Assembly: GCA_963798075.1 (NCBI GenBank)
Contig: CAWCRU010000033.1
Span: forward strand, 165,321 to 229,320
DNA: 64,000 nucleotides
DNA from: DATAOG01 sp963798075
GTDB taxonomy: Bacteria; Pseudomonadota; Alphaproteobacteria; Geminicoccales; Geminicoccaceae
Direction of reading: 5' to 3'
Each line of letters starts with the position of its first letter. The stretch's first letter is position 1. Below are positions 1 to 7,763 of this stretch, piece after piece. The notes beneath the pieces are model-generated. The model was not told where the DNA came from. It made no database searches and saw only the letters and a list, made by a program, of their open reading frames with translations. A program made the position numbers and the translations under genes.

Positions 1-253
1 GCTCGGACCCCAGCATGAAACCATTGTTGCCGACGGCGCGAACCTCTATCCGCTGCTCTCGGGGCGGCGTGGCCTGCGCGACGCGATCGCGAGCTTGCCG
101 GCAGGACAGCGACAAGCCATCCTGCTGCTCAAGCTGCGCGGGCTGTCGCTGAAGGAGGCGGCGCTCGAGAGCGGGCTTTCGATCGCGGCGCTCAAGGTCG
201 CGAGCCATCGGGCGCTGAAAGCGTTACGGGCGATGCTGGATGAGCGGACCTGA
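1..253 (+). CDS. ECF-family RNA polymerase sigma factor, C-terminal part (cut by window edge)
   Basis: The frame is open from base 2 to a TGA at 251-253 and gives about 83 residues. They match sigma-70 region 4 of ECF sigma factors: LPAGQRQAILL, then a helix-turn-helix with LSLKEAA and VASHRALKALRA, which reads the -35 element. The N-terminal sigma2 domain lies outside the window. The next gene starts 4 bases later and encodes an NrsF-like membrane anti-sigma, which is the usual pairing for SigF-type ECF factors in Alphaproteobacteria and supports the call. The target regulon cannot be deduced from this fragment. Confidence 0.85.
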   Translation, partial: LGPQHETIVADGANLYPLLSGRRGLRDAIASLPAGQRQAILLLKLRGLSLKEAALESGLSIAALKVASHRALKALRAMLDERT

Positions 254-256
254 GGG

Positions 257-937
257 GTGGTCACGACCCCCGAACTGATCGGGCGGCTGTGCGCCGGCGC
301 GACGCCGGTGCGGCGCCTGCGCTCGCCTTTCCTGCGCGCCGGCTTGTGGCTTTCGCTCGCGGGGCTCGTGCTGGTCGCGCTGGCGGCGCTCCACGGTCCC
401 CGCCCGGACCTGGTCCTCCGCCTCGGCCAGCCAGTCTTTGCCGCGGGGCTGGCGGGCTCGCTCTTGACCGGGGTCCTGGCAGCGCTCGCCGCCTTCGAAC
501 TCGCCCTGCCGGATCGCTCGCGTTGGTGGCTGCTCCTGCCCGTGCCGGCAATCGGGCTGTGGCTCGCTACCATCGGCTATGGCTGTCTGACCAGCTGGGT
601 CAGCATCGGCCCCGGCGGCATGCGCCCCGGCAGCACGCTCGAGTGCTTCGAGACGCTCTTCCTGGTGAGCCTGCCGCCCTGGGCCCTGCTCCTCTGGATG
701 CTCCACCGCACCGCCTGGCTCGACCCGTCGCCGGTCGCTCTGATGGGCGGCTTGGCGGCCGCCGGCATTGCGGCCACCGCGATGTCGATCCTGCATCGGC
801 TCGATGCAACTCTGCTGGTGTTGATCTGGAACCTCGGGGCCGCCGCCGCGATCGTCGCCCTCGGCGGCATCTTCGGCCGCAGGATCTTGTTAAAGCTCGA
901 TCATCTGAACCCCGCCTTGCGCAGACCCTCGGCATAG
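257..937 (+). CDS. NrsF-family (DUF1109) membrane anti-sigma factor
   Basis: A 226-residue protein with a GTG start 3 bases after the sigma factor stop. About six hydrophobic segments are visible (near residues 28-46, 57-81, 89-111, 131-151, 160-178 and 181-205), the layout of NrsF/DUF1109 proteins that hold an ECF sigma at the inner membrane until a stress signal arrives. NrsF proteins typically use cysteines; this one has Cys at residues 13, 50s-110s region and in STLECFE. The adjacent sigma gene gives the partner. The 3' end overlaps the convergent regulator gene by about 37 bases. Family assignment is by topology and context. Confidence 0.75.
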   Translation: MVTTPELIGRLCAGATPVRRLRSPFLRAGLWLSLAGLVLVALAALHGPRPDLVLRLGQPVFAAGLAGSLLTGVLAALAAFELALPDRSRWWLLLPVPAIGLWLATIGYGCLTSWVSIGPGGMRPGSTLECFETLFLVSLPPWALLLWMLHRTAWLDPSPVALMGGLAAAGIAATAMSILHRLDATLLVLIWNLGAAAAIVALGGIFGRRILLKLDHLNPALRRPSA

Positions 938-2928
938 TGCTCGGCGTCCGCCGGGCGCCGGAACGGGTCCATCGCGAGCAGCCAGTCGAGGCAGCTGGTG
1001 CCCTCGGCGAAGAGGCCGCGCGCCAGCTGGCGCCGGTGATGGCGATGGACCGTCTCGCGATGGCCGGGGCACGCCTCGAGGTTGCCGAGATGGGCGTAGG
1101 CGGCCGCGATGAAGGCGGGCGTGTTGCAGAGCGCCTCCGGTGCCGGCGTCATCGTCGCGATCGCCTCGTCGTGCAGGCGGGCGCTGAACAGCGCGATCCC
1201 GGCAAACGCCGTGTACCATTCCGGGTGGTGGGGGGCGAGGCGGAGCGCGCTGCGGCCGGCCTCGACCGCGAGCTCGGGCTCGCCGATCAGCGCCATCGCC
1301 GCGGCCGCGTGGGCCAGCACGTCGGCATCGTTCGGATTGAGCTCGAGCGCGCGCAGCAGCTGCCGCCTCGCGCCCTCGTAGTCGCGACCGTAGAGCCGGG
1401 CGACGCCGAGCACGCAATGCGCCCTGTGATCCCGCTCGTCGAGCTCGATCGCCTTCTGCGCCAGATCGAGGGCCTCCTGGCGCAGGAAGAACCAGTGGTT
1501 CCAGGAGAAGCAGGCCCACTCGTTCAGATAGGCCATGGCGAGGCCGACATAGGCGCGCGCGTAGTGCGGGTCCTTGGCCACCGCCTGCTGGAAGCAGCCG
1601 CGCGCGTCGGCGAGCGCCGAGAGCTCGGGGCGCCTCAGCGCGCTCCAGCCGCGCAGCCAGAGATCGTAGGCCGCGAGATCGTTCGGGCGCTGGCGCCGGG
1701 CCTGCTCGAGCCGGGAGTCCTCGATCCGGCCGATCACCGTGCCGACGATCCGGCGCGCCATCTCGTCCTGGAGGTCGAAGACCTGGCTGCGGGCGCCGTC
1801 GTAGCGCTCGGCCCAGAGCTGGCGCGCGCTCGCGGTCTCGACCAGGCGCACCGTGATCCGAAGCCGGTCGCCCGCGGCCCTGAGGCTGCCGTCCAGCACG
1901 TAGGTCGTGCCGAGCTCCGCCCCGATCCGCGCCGGCGCCAGCGCGCTCGCGCGGTAGGCCAAGGCGGTCGCCGGCGCGATCACGTCGAGCTCGCGAAAGC
2001 GGCCGAGCTCGGTCGCGAGGTCCTCGGCCAGGCCGTCGCCCAGATGGCGGTCCGCGTCGTCGGCGGCGAAGGCCAGCACGGCGATCGCCGGCCGCCCGGT
2101 GGGCGCGGCGCGGCGGCGGGCACGGTCCGCGGCAGCAGTTCGGAGCACGGCCGCGCGCTCGGGCAGATCGTCGCCCTCGGGGTCGGGCGGCGCCTCCGGC
2201 AGCAGCTTCGAGAGCTCGGCGCGCAGCCGCAGGGTCTCGGGCGCCGGCGCGATGCCGAGCTCGCGCGCCAGCAGCTCGCGGCAGCGCCGGTACTGGTCCA
2301 GCGCCGAGCCGACCCGGTCCTGGTACATGTAGAGCCGGATCAGGGCGCGGTGGACGCCCTCCTGCAGCCCATCGAGGGCGAGCAGCCGCAGCGCCACCTG
2401 GATCGCGCGCTCGATCGCGCCGGTCGCCACATAGTGGTCGAGCAGCCGATGCAGCACCTGCTGCAGGCTCTCGTCCAGGCGCCGGCGCTCGCTCGCGAGC
2501 CAGTCGTCGAACGCCTCGCCGGGGCCGGCAAAGCCCTCGAGCAGCGGACCCCGGTAGAGGCCGGCTGCCCGCTCCAGCGTCTCGGGCGTGGCGTCGGCCG
2601 CGAGCCGCTCGAAGTGCCACGCGTCGACCTCGATCAGGTCCGGCCGGATCGCGATCTGGTCGGCCGCGGCGGCGAGGCAGTCGCGCGCCGCCGCCGGCAG
2701 GGCCTCGCGCAGGCGGGAGAGCGTCTTCCTGAGGTTGGCGCGCGCCTGGGCCTCGCCGTGATCGGCCCAGAGCAGCGCCGCGAGCTGCTCGCGCCGCTGC
2801 GCCTGCGCGGCGTTCATCGCCAGATACGCGAGCAGCGCCCGCACCTTGCGGGTCGGGAAGATCAGCGGCGCGCCGGCGGCCGGGCGGCACTCGAAGCCGC
2901 CGAGCAGGCTGAGGTGCAGGAGCGTCAT
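901..2928 (-). CDS. BTAD-type transcriptional regulator with TolB-like and TPR domains
   Basis: 675 residues. Residues 1-95 form an OmpR-like winged helix (LLGGFECR...FPTRKVRALLAYLA; RANLRKTLSRLRE). Residues about 100-240 are a bacterial transcriptional activator domain (BTAD) as in SARP regulators, ending with the typical ALDQYRRCRELLARELG. Residues about 275-400 resemble the TolB/FlgO-like domain found in CadC and adenylate-cyclase-like regulators (RPAIAVLAF...HLGDGLAEDLATEL). The rest carries TPR repeats (AYVGLAMAYLNEW; HRAHCVLGVARLYG). It is transcribed away from the methyltransferase at 3048 with a 119-bp gap, so it may control that gene. No receiver or sensor domain is seen, so the signal is unknown. 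Confidence 0.8.
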   Translation of the reverse strand: MTLLHLSLLGGFECRPAAGAPLIFPTRKVRALLAYLAMNAAQAQRREQLAALLWADHGEAQARANLRKTLSRLREALPAAARDCLAAAADQIAIRPDLIEVDAWHFERLAADATPETLERAAGLYRGPLLEGFAGPGEAFDDWLASERRRLDESLQQVLHRLLDHYVATGAIERAIQVALRLLALDGLQEGVHRALIRLYMYQDRVGSALDQYRRCRELLARELGIAPAPETLRLRAELSKLLPEAPPDPEGDDLPERAAVLRTAAADRARRRAAPTGRPAIAVLAFAADDADRHLGDGLAEDLATELGRFRELDVIAPATALAYRASALAPARIGAELGTTYVLDGSLRAAGDRLRITVRLVETASARQLWAERYDGARSQVFDLQDEMARRIVGTVIGRIEDSRLEQARRQRPNDLAAYDLWLRGWSALRRPELSALADARGCFQQAVAKDPHYARAYVGLAMAYLNEWACFSWNHWFFLRQEALDLAQKAIELDERDHRAHCVLGVARLYGRDYEGARRQLLRALELNPNDADVLAHAAAAMALIGEPELAVEAGRSALRLAPHHPEWYTAFAGIALFSARLHDEAIATMTPAPEALCNTPAFIAAAYAHLGNLEACPGHRETVHRHHRRQLARGLFAEGTSCLDWLLAMDPFRRPADAEHYAEGLRKAGFR

Positions 2929-3047
2929 CGGCCAGAGCCTCTCGCGACCGCCGCATGCTGCCCGCTTGTCCCGCTCTTGTCACGCCGGCGGCGACGCGCG
3001 CTCGTCAAGGTGGCAGCAGATCCCCACCGCCAAGGAGGTGTCAGGTC

Positions 3048-3872
3048 ATGTCGGCAGCAGCAGAGCACAAGGATGCCGCGATCGGGCGCGGCCAGGTCAC
3101 GCGCAGCGCGGCCGAGGTGTACGAGGAGTTCTTCGTCCCCGCGCTGTTCCGGGAATGGGCGCCGCGGGTCGCGCAGGCGGCCGGCATCCGGGAGGGCTAC
3201 AAGGTGCTGGACGTCGCCTGCGGCACGGGCGTGCTGGCGCGCGAGGCCGCGGGCCGCGCCGGGCCGCAGGGCGAGGTCTGCGGCCTCGACCGCAACGAGG
3301 GCATGCTGGCCGTGGCCAGGCGCCTGGCCCCCGCGGTCGCCTGGCGCCAGGGGCTGGCCGAGGCCCTGCCCTACGCCGCCGGCCGGTTCGATGCCGTGGT
3401 CAGCCAGTTCGGGCTGATGTTCTTCGACGACCGGCAGCGCGCGCTCGCGGAGATGCTGCGCGTGCTGCGCCCGGGCGGGCGGCTCGCGGTCGCGGTCTGG
3501 GACCGGCTCGAGACCTCGCCCGGCTATGCCGCGATGACCGCGCTCCTCGAGCGCCTGTTCGGCGAGCAGATCGCAGCCGGCCTGCGGGCACCGTTCGTGC
3601 TCGGCGATCCGGCCGAGCTCCGGCCCTTGTTCGCAGACGCGGGCATGCCCGACATCGAGATCGCGACCGAGGTCGGCAGCGCGCGCTTTCCCTCGATCGA
3701 GGCCTGGGTCCACACCGACGTCAAGGGCTGGACGCTCGCCGACCTGATCGACGACGCCCAGTATCAGGTGCTGCTGCGAGCGGCGCAGGCGGAACTGAAG
3801 CTTTTCGCGCGCCCCGACGGCACCGTCGCCTTCGCCTCGCCCGCCCACATCGTGAGCGCGACCAAACCCTGA
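3048..3872 (+). CDS. Class I SAM-dependent methyltransferase
   Basis: 274 residues from an ATG preceded by a strong ribosome site (AAGGAGG at 3032-3038), which decides the start over upstream in-frame codons. Motif I is VLDVACGTGVLA (SAM-binding glycine loop), followed by the acidic GLDRNEGMLAVARR and by FDAVVSQFGLMFFDDRQRAL, typical of Methyltransf_11/UbiE-like enzymes. The C-terminal half would form the substrate-binding part; the substrate is unknown. Divergent from the BTAD regulator. A short GC hairpin follows the stop. Confidence 0.85.
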   Translation: MSAAAEHKDAAIGRGQVTRSAAEVYEEFFVPALFREWAPRVAQAAGIREGYKVLDVACGTGVLAREAAGRAGPQGEVCGLDRNEGMLAVARRLAPAVAWRQGLAEALPYAAGRFDAVVSQFGLMFFDDRQRALAEMLRVLRPGGRLAVAVWDRLETSPGYAAMTALLERLFGEQIAAGLRAPFVLGDPAELRPLFADAGMPDIEIATEVGSARFPSIEAWVHTDVKGWTLADLIDDAQYQVLLRAAQAELKLFARPDGTVAFASPAHIVSATKP

Positions 3873-3891
3873 GGGCGGATCGGCACCGCCC
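3873..3891. terminator. Possible hairpin between convergent genes
   Basis: GGGCGG at 3873-3878 pairs with CCGCCC at 3886-3891 around a 7-base loop, directly after the methyltransferase stop and before the 3' end of the reverse-strand Hcp-like gene. There is no clear T-run on either side, so intrinsic termination is only a possibility. Confidence 0.3.
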
Positions 3892-3913
3892 CCGCAGGAC
3901 GCCCCGCAGGCCG

Positions 3914-4469
3914 CTACACGGTCCGCTTGCTGGCGCAGTCGAAGCCGCCCGAGACGGGCGCTGTCGGCCTCCCATCCGCGTCGACCGGAGTAAACTGCCA
4001 CTCTACCCGGCGTGGTTGCATCACGATGGTCCTCGAGCGGCTCATTCGCTTGCCCCACAAGGTTCTGCTGGACCCGCACGATCAGGACATCGGTCAAGGT
4101 GAGCTGAAAGAACACGAGCGGCTCGCCGCCCCGAGCCCGGACCGGAAACTCCACGCTCGGCAGGGTGCGCTGAACGAGAGATTGAATCATGAGCGGGATC
4201 GAGGCGGTATCGATGGGCTTGCTCACCGTGTACAAGCCGCAGGCGGATGCCGGGGGACGATCGCCCGTGCCCACTGGCGGGACGTCACCTTTGATGCCGA
4301 CCGAGTACGAGATTCCCAGGACCTCCGAGCAGCCGGCAAACTGGGGATCGGTCGAGCCGCCGGCGATTTCGTCGCCGCACATGAAGATGTCGGACGCGGC
4401 GACCGCCAACCCGGGCTGGGCAAAGGCAATGGCCACTGCCCAGGGCAACAGGATTTTCCGAAGAATCAT
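3914..4469 (-). CDS. Secreted Hcp-like protein (Hcp1/T6 tube family), frameshifted
   Basis: The ATG at 4469 opens a signal peptide (LLPWAVAIAFAQPGLAVAAS) followed by Hcp-family features: SDIFMCGDEIAGGST, VLGISYSVGI, KPIDTASIPLM and FFQLTLTDVLIVRVQ. The frame then loses homology near EPLEDH. The neighbouring frame carries the expected family C-terminus (RRVEWQFTPVDADG ... GGFDCASKRTV) ending at a TAG at 3914-3916. Removing one G of the pair at about 4031-4032 joins the two halves into about 184 residues. Hcp proteins of type VI systems normally lack signal peptides, and no other T6SS gene is near, so this is more likely a periplasmic or secreted relative than a tube subunit. Confidence 0.7.
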
Positions 4470-4584
4470 GGAACAGTCTCCATTGCCGGTAGGTCGAAAT
4501 GCCAGGAACCTCAGTCCATGTGCCTCCGGCCAGGCGCATGAACCGTCACGAACCCTCACGGGTGGACTTTTGACGGCCAAGGCG

Positions 4585-5472
4585 TCAGCCCCAGCCGAGA
4601 CGGCGGAGGTAGTCGCGGTTGGCGCGGGCGATCGGCAGGGGCTTGTCGGCCGGAGCGGGGTACATGTCCTGCTCGACCACGACGAAGCCCTCGAACGCCG
4701 CCTGCCGCAGGAGCTCGCCGAAGCCGGAAAAATCGACCGCGCCGCGATCGAGCTCGCAGAACGCGCCGCGCGCGACCGCCGCCGCGAACGGCAGCGTCTC
4801 CCGCCGTGCCTGCGCCAGCACGACCGGGTCGACGCTCTTGACGTGCAGATAGTCGATCCGGCCCTGGTGCCTGCGCATGAAGCGGGCGACATCGCCGCCG
4901 GCATAGAGGTGGTGGCCGGTATCGAAGCAGAGCCGGACCAGGTCGGGGTCGGTCGCCTCGAGAAAACGCTCGATCTGCGCCTCGGTCTCGACGTGGGTCT
5001 CGGCGTGCGGGTGGAAGGCGAGCGTCAGGCCGAAGCGCTCCTGCGCGAGCCTGGCCGCCTGCTCGGCCGTCAGGACCAGGCGCCGCCAGCCGTCGTCGTC
5101 CAGCTCGCGCGGCTGCTGGAGCGCGCCCGTGTGCATGTCGGTGTACATGGCGTCGATCAGGATCAGGTGCCGGGCGCCCAGCGCCTGCAGCAGCGCGCCC
5201 GCGGTCTCGATCTGACCTTCGAGCTCCGGCCAGACGCCCGCATCCTCGAGCGGCAGCATGACCACCTGACCGCAGGCGCCGAGGCCGCGGGCATCGAGCT
5301 CGGCCGCCAGCACCGCCGGCGCCGTCGGCAGGTAGCCGATCGGGCCCAGCTCGGTCCAGAGGTAGCCGGCGGCGGCGGCCTCGTCCAGATACCGCCGCCA
5401 GTCGATCTGCCGGTCGTCCTTGGCGAACCAGACGCCGAAGGAATCGGGCGCGGTCGCGATCTTGAGCTGCAT
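4585..5472 (-). CDS. Sugar phosphate isomerase/epimerase, IolE-like TIM barrel
   Basis: 295 residues. It is an AP-endonuclease-2-type TIM barrel as in inosose dehydratase and related isomerases: WTELGPIGYLP near the N-terminus, LAFHPHAETHVE, the metal-site stretch VRLCFDTGHHLYAGGD, YLHVKSVDP, and a terminal FVVVEQDM. The His, Asp and Glu residues expected to bind a divalent metal are present. It lies 14 bases downstream of the IolG-like dehydrogenase in the same orientation, so the pair probably works in inositol or related polyol catabolism. IolE is the best guess, but other xylose-isomerase-like enzymes look similar. Confidence 0.75.
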   Translation of the reverse strand: MQLKIATAPDSFGVWFAKDDRQIDWRRYLDEAAAAGYLWTELGPIGYLPTAPAVLAAELDARGLGACGQVVMLPLEDAGVWPELEGQIETAGALLQALGARHLILIDAMYTDMHTGALQQPRELDDDGWRRLVLTAEQAARLAQERFGLTLAFHPHAETHVETEAQIERFLEATDPDLVRLCFDTGHHLYAGGDVARFMRRHQGRIDYLHVKSVDPVVLAQARRETLPFAAAVARGAFCELDRGAVDFSGFGELLRQAAFEGFVVVEQDMYPAPADKPLPIARANRDYLRRLGWG

Positions 5473-5486
5473 CGCTCTCTCCGGGC

Positions 5487-6485
5487 TCAATAGCGGACCT
5501 GCACGGGCTGTCCGGTGCTGGCCGACTGCCGCGCGGCGGCGGCCAGGATCAGGGCCCGGCGGCCGTCCTCGGCGGTGATGAAGGGCTCCTCGCCGTGCTC
5601 GACCACGTCGGCGAAGTGATCGAGGGCGTGGCGGTAGGACACAACGTAGCGGTCCGTGAAGAAATACGGGAAGACGTCGCCGCGGACGCCGGCGGCGTCG
5701 TAGCGCTCGAGCGTCGTGCGCCGGACGTTGTCGGAGCGCAGCATGCCGCCCGAGCCCAGCACCTCGATCCGCTGGTCGTAGCCGTAGGTCGCGCGCCAGC
5801 TGTTGTTGATCTGGCAGAGCCGGCCGCTCGCGGTCCGCAACAGCGCGACCGCCGTATCCGTCTCGCCGAGCGCGCGGAACGCGGGCTCGATCAGGCAGCT
5901 CGCCATGGCGAACACCTCGACCGGCTCCTCGGCCAGCAGCCAGCGTGCCATGTCGACGTCGTGGACCATGGTCTCGAGGAACAGAGCGCCGGGCGAGCCC
6001 TCGAGGTAGGCGACGGGCGGCGGCTCGGGATCGCGCGAGGTGATGCTGATCAGCTCGGGCGCCCCCGCTTCGCCCGCGCGCAGCGCCCGCTCGAGGGCGG
6101 CATGGTTGGGATCGAAGCGCCGGTTGAAGTCGACGAACACCGGCACGCCCTTGCCCTCGATCGCGCGCACGCAGGCGTCGGCGCGCTCCCGATCGAGATC
6201 GAGCGGCTTCTCGCAGAAGACGGGCTTGTTCGCCGCGACCGCGCGCATGACCAGCTCGGCATGCGTGCTCGACGAGGAGGCGATCAGGACGGCGTCGGTC
6301 GCGGCCTCGCGAATGGCGCCCTCGACATCGGTGCCGGACCTGGCGCCGTAGGGCTCGGCCAGGCGGCTCGCCGCCTGCGGGTTGACGTCGACCACGGTGG
6401 CGAGGCGGAGGTTCCGGTGCGCCGCGATGTTTTGGGCGTGGAGGGCTGCGATGCGCCCGGCGCCGATCAGGCAGATGTTCAGCAT
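5487..6485 (-). CDS. Gfo/Idh/MocA oxidoreductase, inositol 2-dehydrogenase-like
   Basis: 332 residues from the ATG at 6485, preceded by GGAAGG. The N-terminal Rossmann fold has ICLIGAGRIAALHAQNI. The hallmark EKPLDLD follows near residue 96, and the catalytic stretch FVDFNRRFDPNHAAL and HDVDMARWL (the conserved D-x3-H-like region) are present. Length and motifs fit IolG/MocA enzymes that oxidise inositols or sugars with NAD(P). First gene of a two-gene operon with the IolE-like isomerase. Confidence 0.8.
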   Translation of the reverse strand: MLNICLIGAGRIAALHAQNIAAHRNLRLATVVDVNPQAASRLAEPYGARSGTDVEGAIREAATDAVLIASSSSTHAELVMRAVAANKPVFCEKPLDLDRERADACVRAIEGKGVPVFVDFNRRFDPNHAALERALRAGEAGAPELISITSRDPEPPPVAYLEGSPGALFLETMVHDVDMARWLLAEEPVEVFAMASCLIEPAFRALGETDTAVALLRTASGRLCQINNSWRATYGYDQRIEVLGSGGMLRSDNVRRTTLERYDAAGVRGDVFPYFFTDRYVVSYRHALDHFADVVEHGEEPFITAEDGRRALILAAAARQSASTGQPVQVRY

Positions 6486-6658
6486 GACGCCCTTCCTTGC
6501 CCGGCGGGCCGCGGCCGGCCGCTTTTTGCGATCTTGTGCGATCCTGCCGCTGCGCGGCATTCTGCCGCCGGATCGCCGATCCCACAATCGGCCTCTTGCG
6601 GTCGGGTTCGGCGGGCCTGAGCCTTGCGGGCCAAAGAGCGTCTCCCGGAGGCAGCGCC

Positions 6659-7630
6659 ATGTTGCACGTCTTTTACCTCGAGGACGGCCGGCTCGAGCGC
6701 GTGGAGCTCACCGATCAGGAGCCGGCGCTGCCGGAGCGGACGGTGTGGCTCGATCTGCTCCAGCCGACCGGCGCCGAGGAGGCTCTGATCGAGCGGGCGC
6801 TGGGCGTCGACGTGCCGACCCGCGAGGAGATGAAGGAGATCGAGGCCTCGAGCCGCCTTTACCGGGAAGACGGCGCGCTGTTCATGACCGCGACCCTGGT
6901 CGCCAAGGCGGATACCGAGGCGCCCGAGAGCACGGCCTTGACCTTCATCCTGGCGGGCGAGCGGCTGGTCACCGTGCGCTACGCCGATCCGCTGCCGTTT
7001 CGCGCGTTCACGGCCTTCGCGCTGCGCCATCCGAATGCCTGCAGCGACGGCGATGCGGTCTTGAACGGCCTGCTCGAGGCGATCATCGACCGCACCGCCG
7101 ACATCCTGGAGGCGGTCGGTGCCGATCTCGACCGGATGTCGCAGGAGGTCTTCTCCCGCAGCAGCAGCGAGACCAGCCGCGACTTTCAGAAGCTGATCCG
7201 GCGGATCGGGCGGGCCGGCGATCTGACCAGCAAGGCGCGCGAGAGCCTGGTCAGCATCGGCCGCCTGCTGGCCTTCGCCATTCAGGGCAGCCAGACCCAC
7301 GGCCGCAAAGGCAGCGGCTCGCGCCTCAAGACCATCGGCCGCGATGTCGTCTCCCTCAGCGACCACGCCTCGTTCCTCAACAACAAGGTCAACTTCCTGC
7401 TCGATGCCACCCTCGGCATGATCAACATCGAGCAGAACGCCATCATCAAGATCTTCTCGGTCGCGGCCGTCGTGTTCCTGCCGCCGACCCTGATCGCCAG
7501 CATCTACGGCATGAACTTCGCGCACATGCCCGAGCTCGGCTGGCCGTTCGGCTATCCCTTGGCGCTGGCCTTGATGATCGCCTCGGCGATCCTGCCCTAC
7601 TGGTACTTCAAGCGCCGCGGCTGGCTGTAG
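6659..7630 (+). CDS. corA: CorA-family magnesium/cobalt channel
   Basis: 323 residues from the ATG at 6659, with CCCGGAGG upstream. A large cytoplasmic N-terminal domain (IEASSRLYREDGALFMTATL) leads into a long helix (LNNKVNFLLDATLGMINIEQN) and two C-terminal membrane segments. The signature YGMNF lies between them and FKRRGWL is the basic tail. CorA forms a pentameric channel taking up Mg2+, with Co2+ or Ni2+ as possible alternatives. Single gene; neighbours suggest no special role. Confidence 0.9.
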   Translation: MLHVFYLEDGRLERVELTDQEPALPERTVWLDLLQPTGAEEALIERALGVDVPTREEMKEIEASSRLYREDGALFMTATLVAKADTEAPESTALTFILAGERLVTVRYADPLPFRAFTAFALRHPNACSDGDAVLNGLLEAIIDRTADILEAVGADLDRMSQEVFSRSSSETSRDFQKLIRRIGRAGDLTSKARESLVSIGRLLAFAIQGSQTHGRKGSGSRLKTIGRDVVSLSDHASFLNNKVNFLLDATLGMINIEQNAIIKIFSVAAVVFLPPTLIASIYGMNFAHMPELGWPFGYPLALALMIASAILPYWYFKRRGWL

Positions 7631-7763
7631 GGGGGCGGGCTGAACTGGCTTGCGCCGCCCGGTCCATGATGGCAAAGGGCGATGCCGCGTGCATGACGCT
7701 CCGCCGACAACGATCGGATGAGCGGGGCCGGGCCAACATGACGACCAAAGGATGGGAAGGCAG

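Noticed and set aside
2925..4904. A 659-codon reverse open frame
   Set aside because: Only the stretch from 4469 to about 4031 codes for the Hcp-like protein. The remainder lies antisense to the methyltransferase and out of frame in the isomerase gene.
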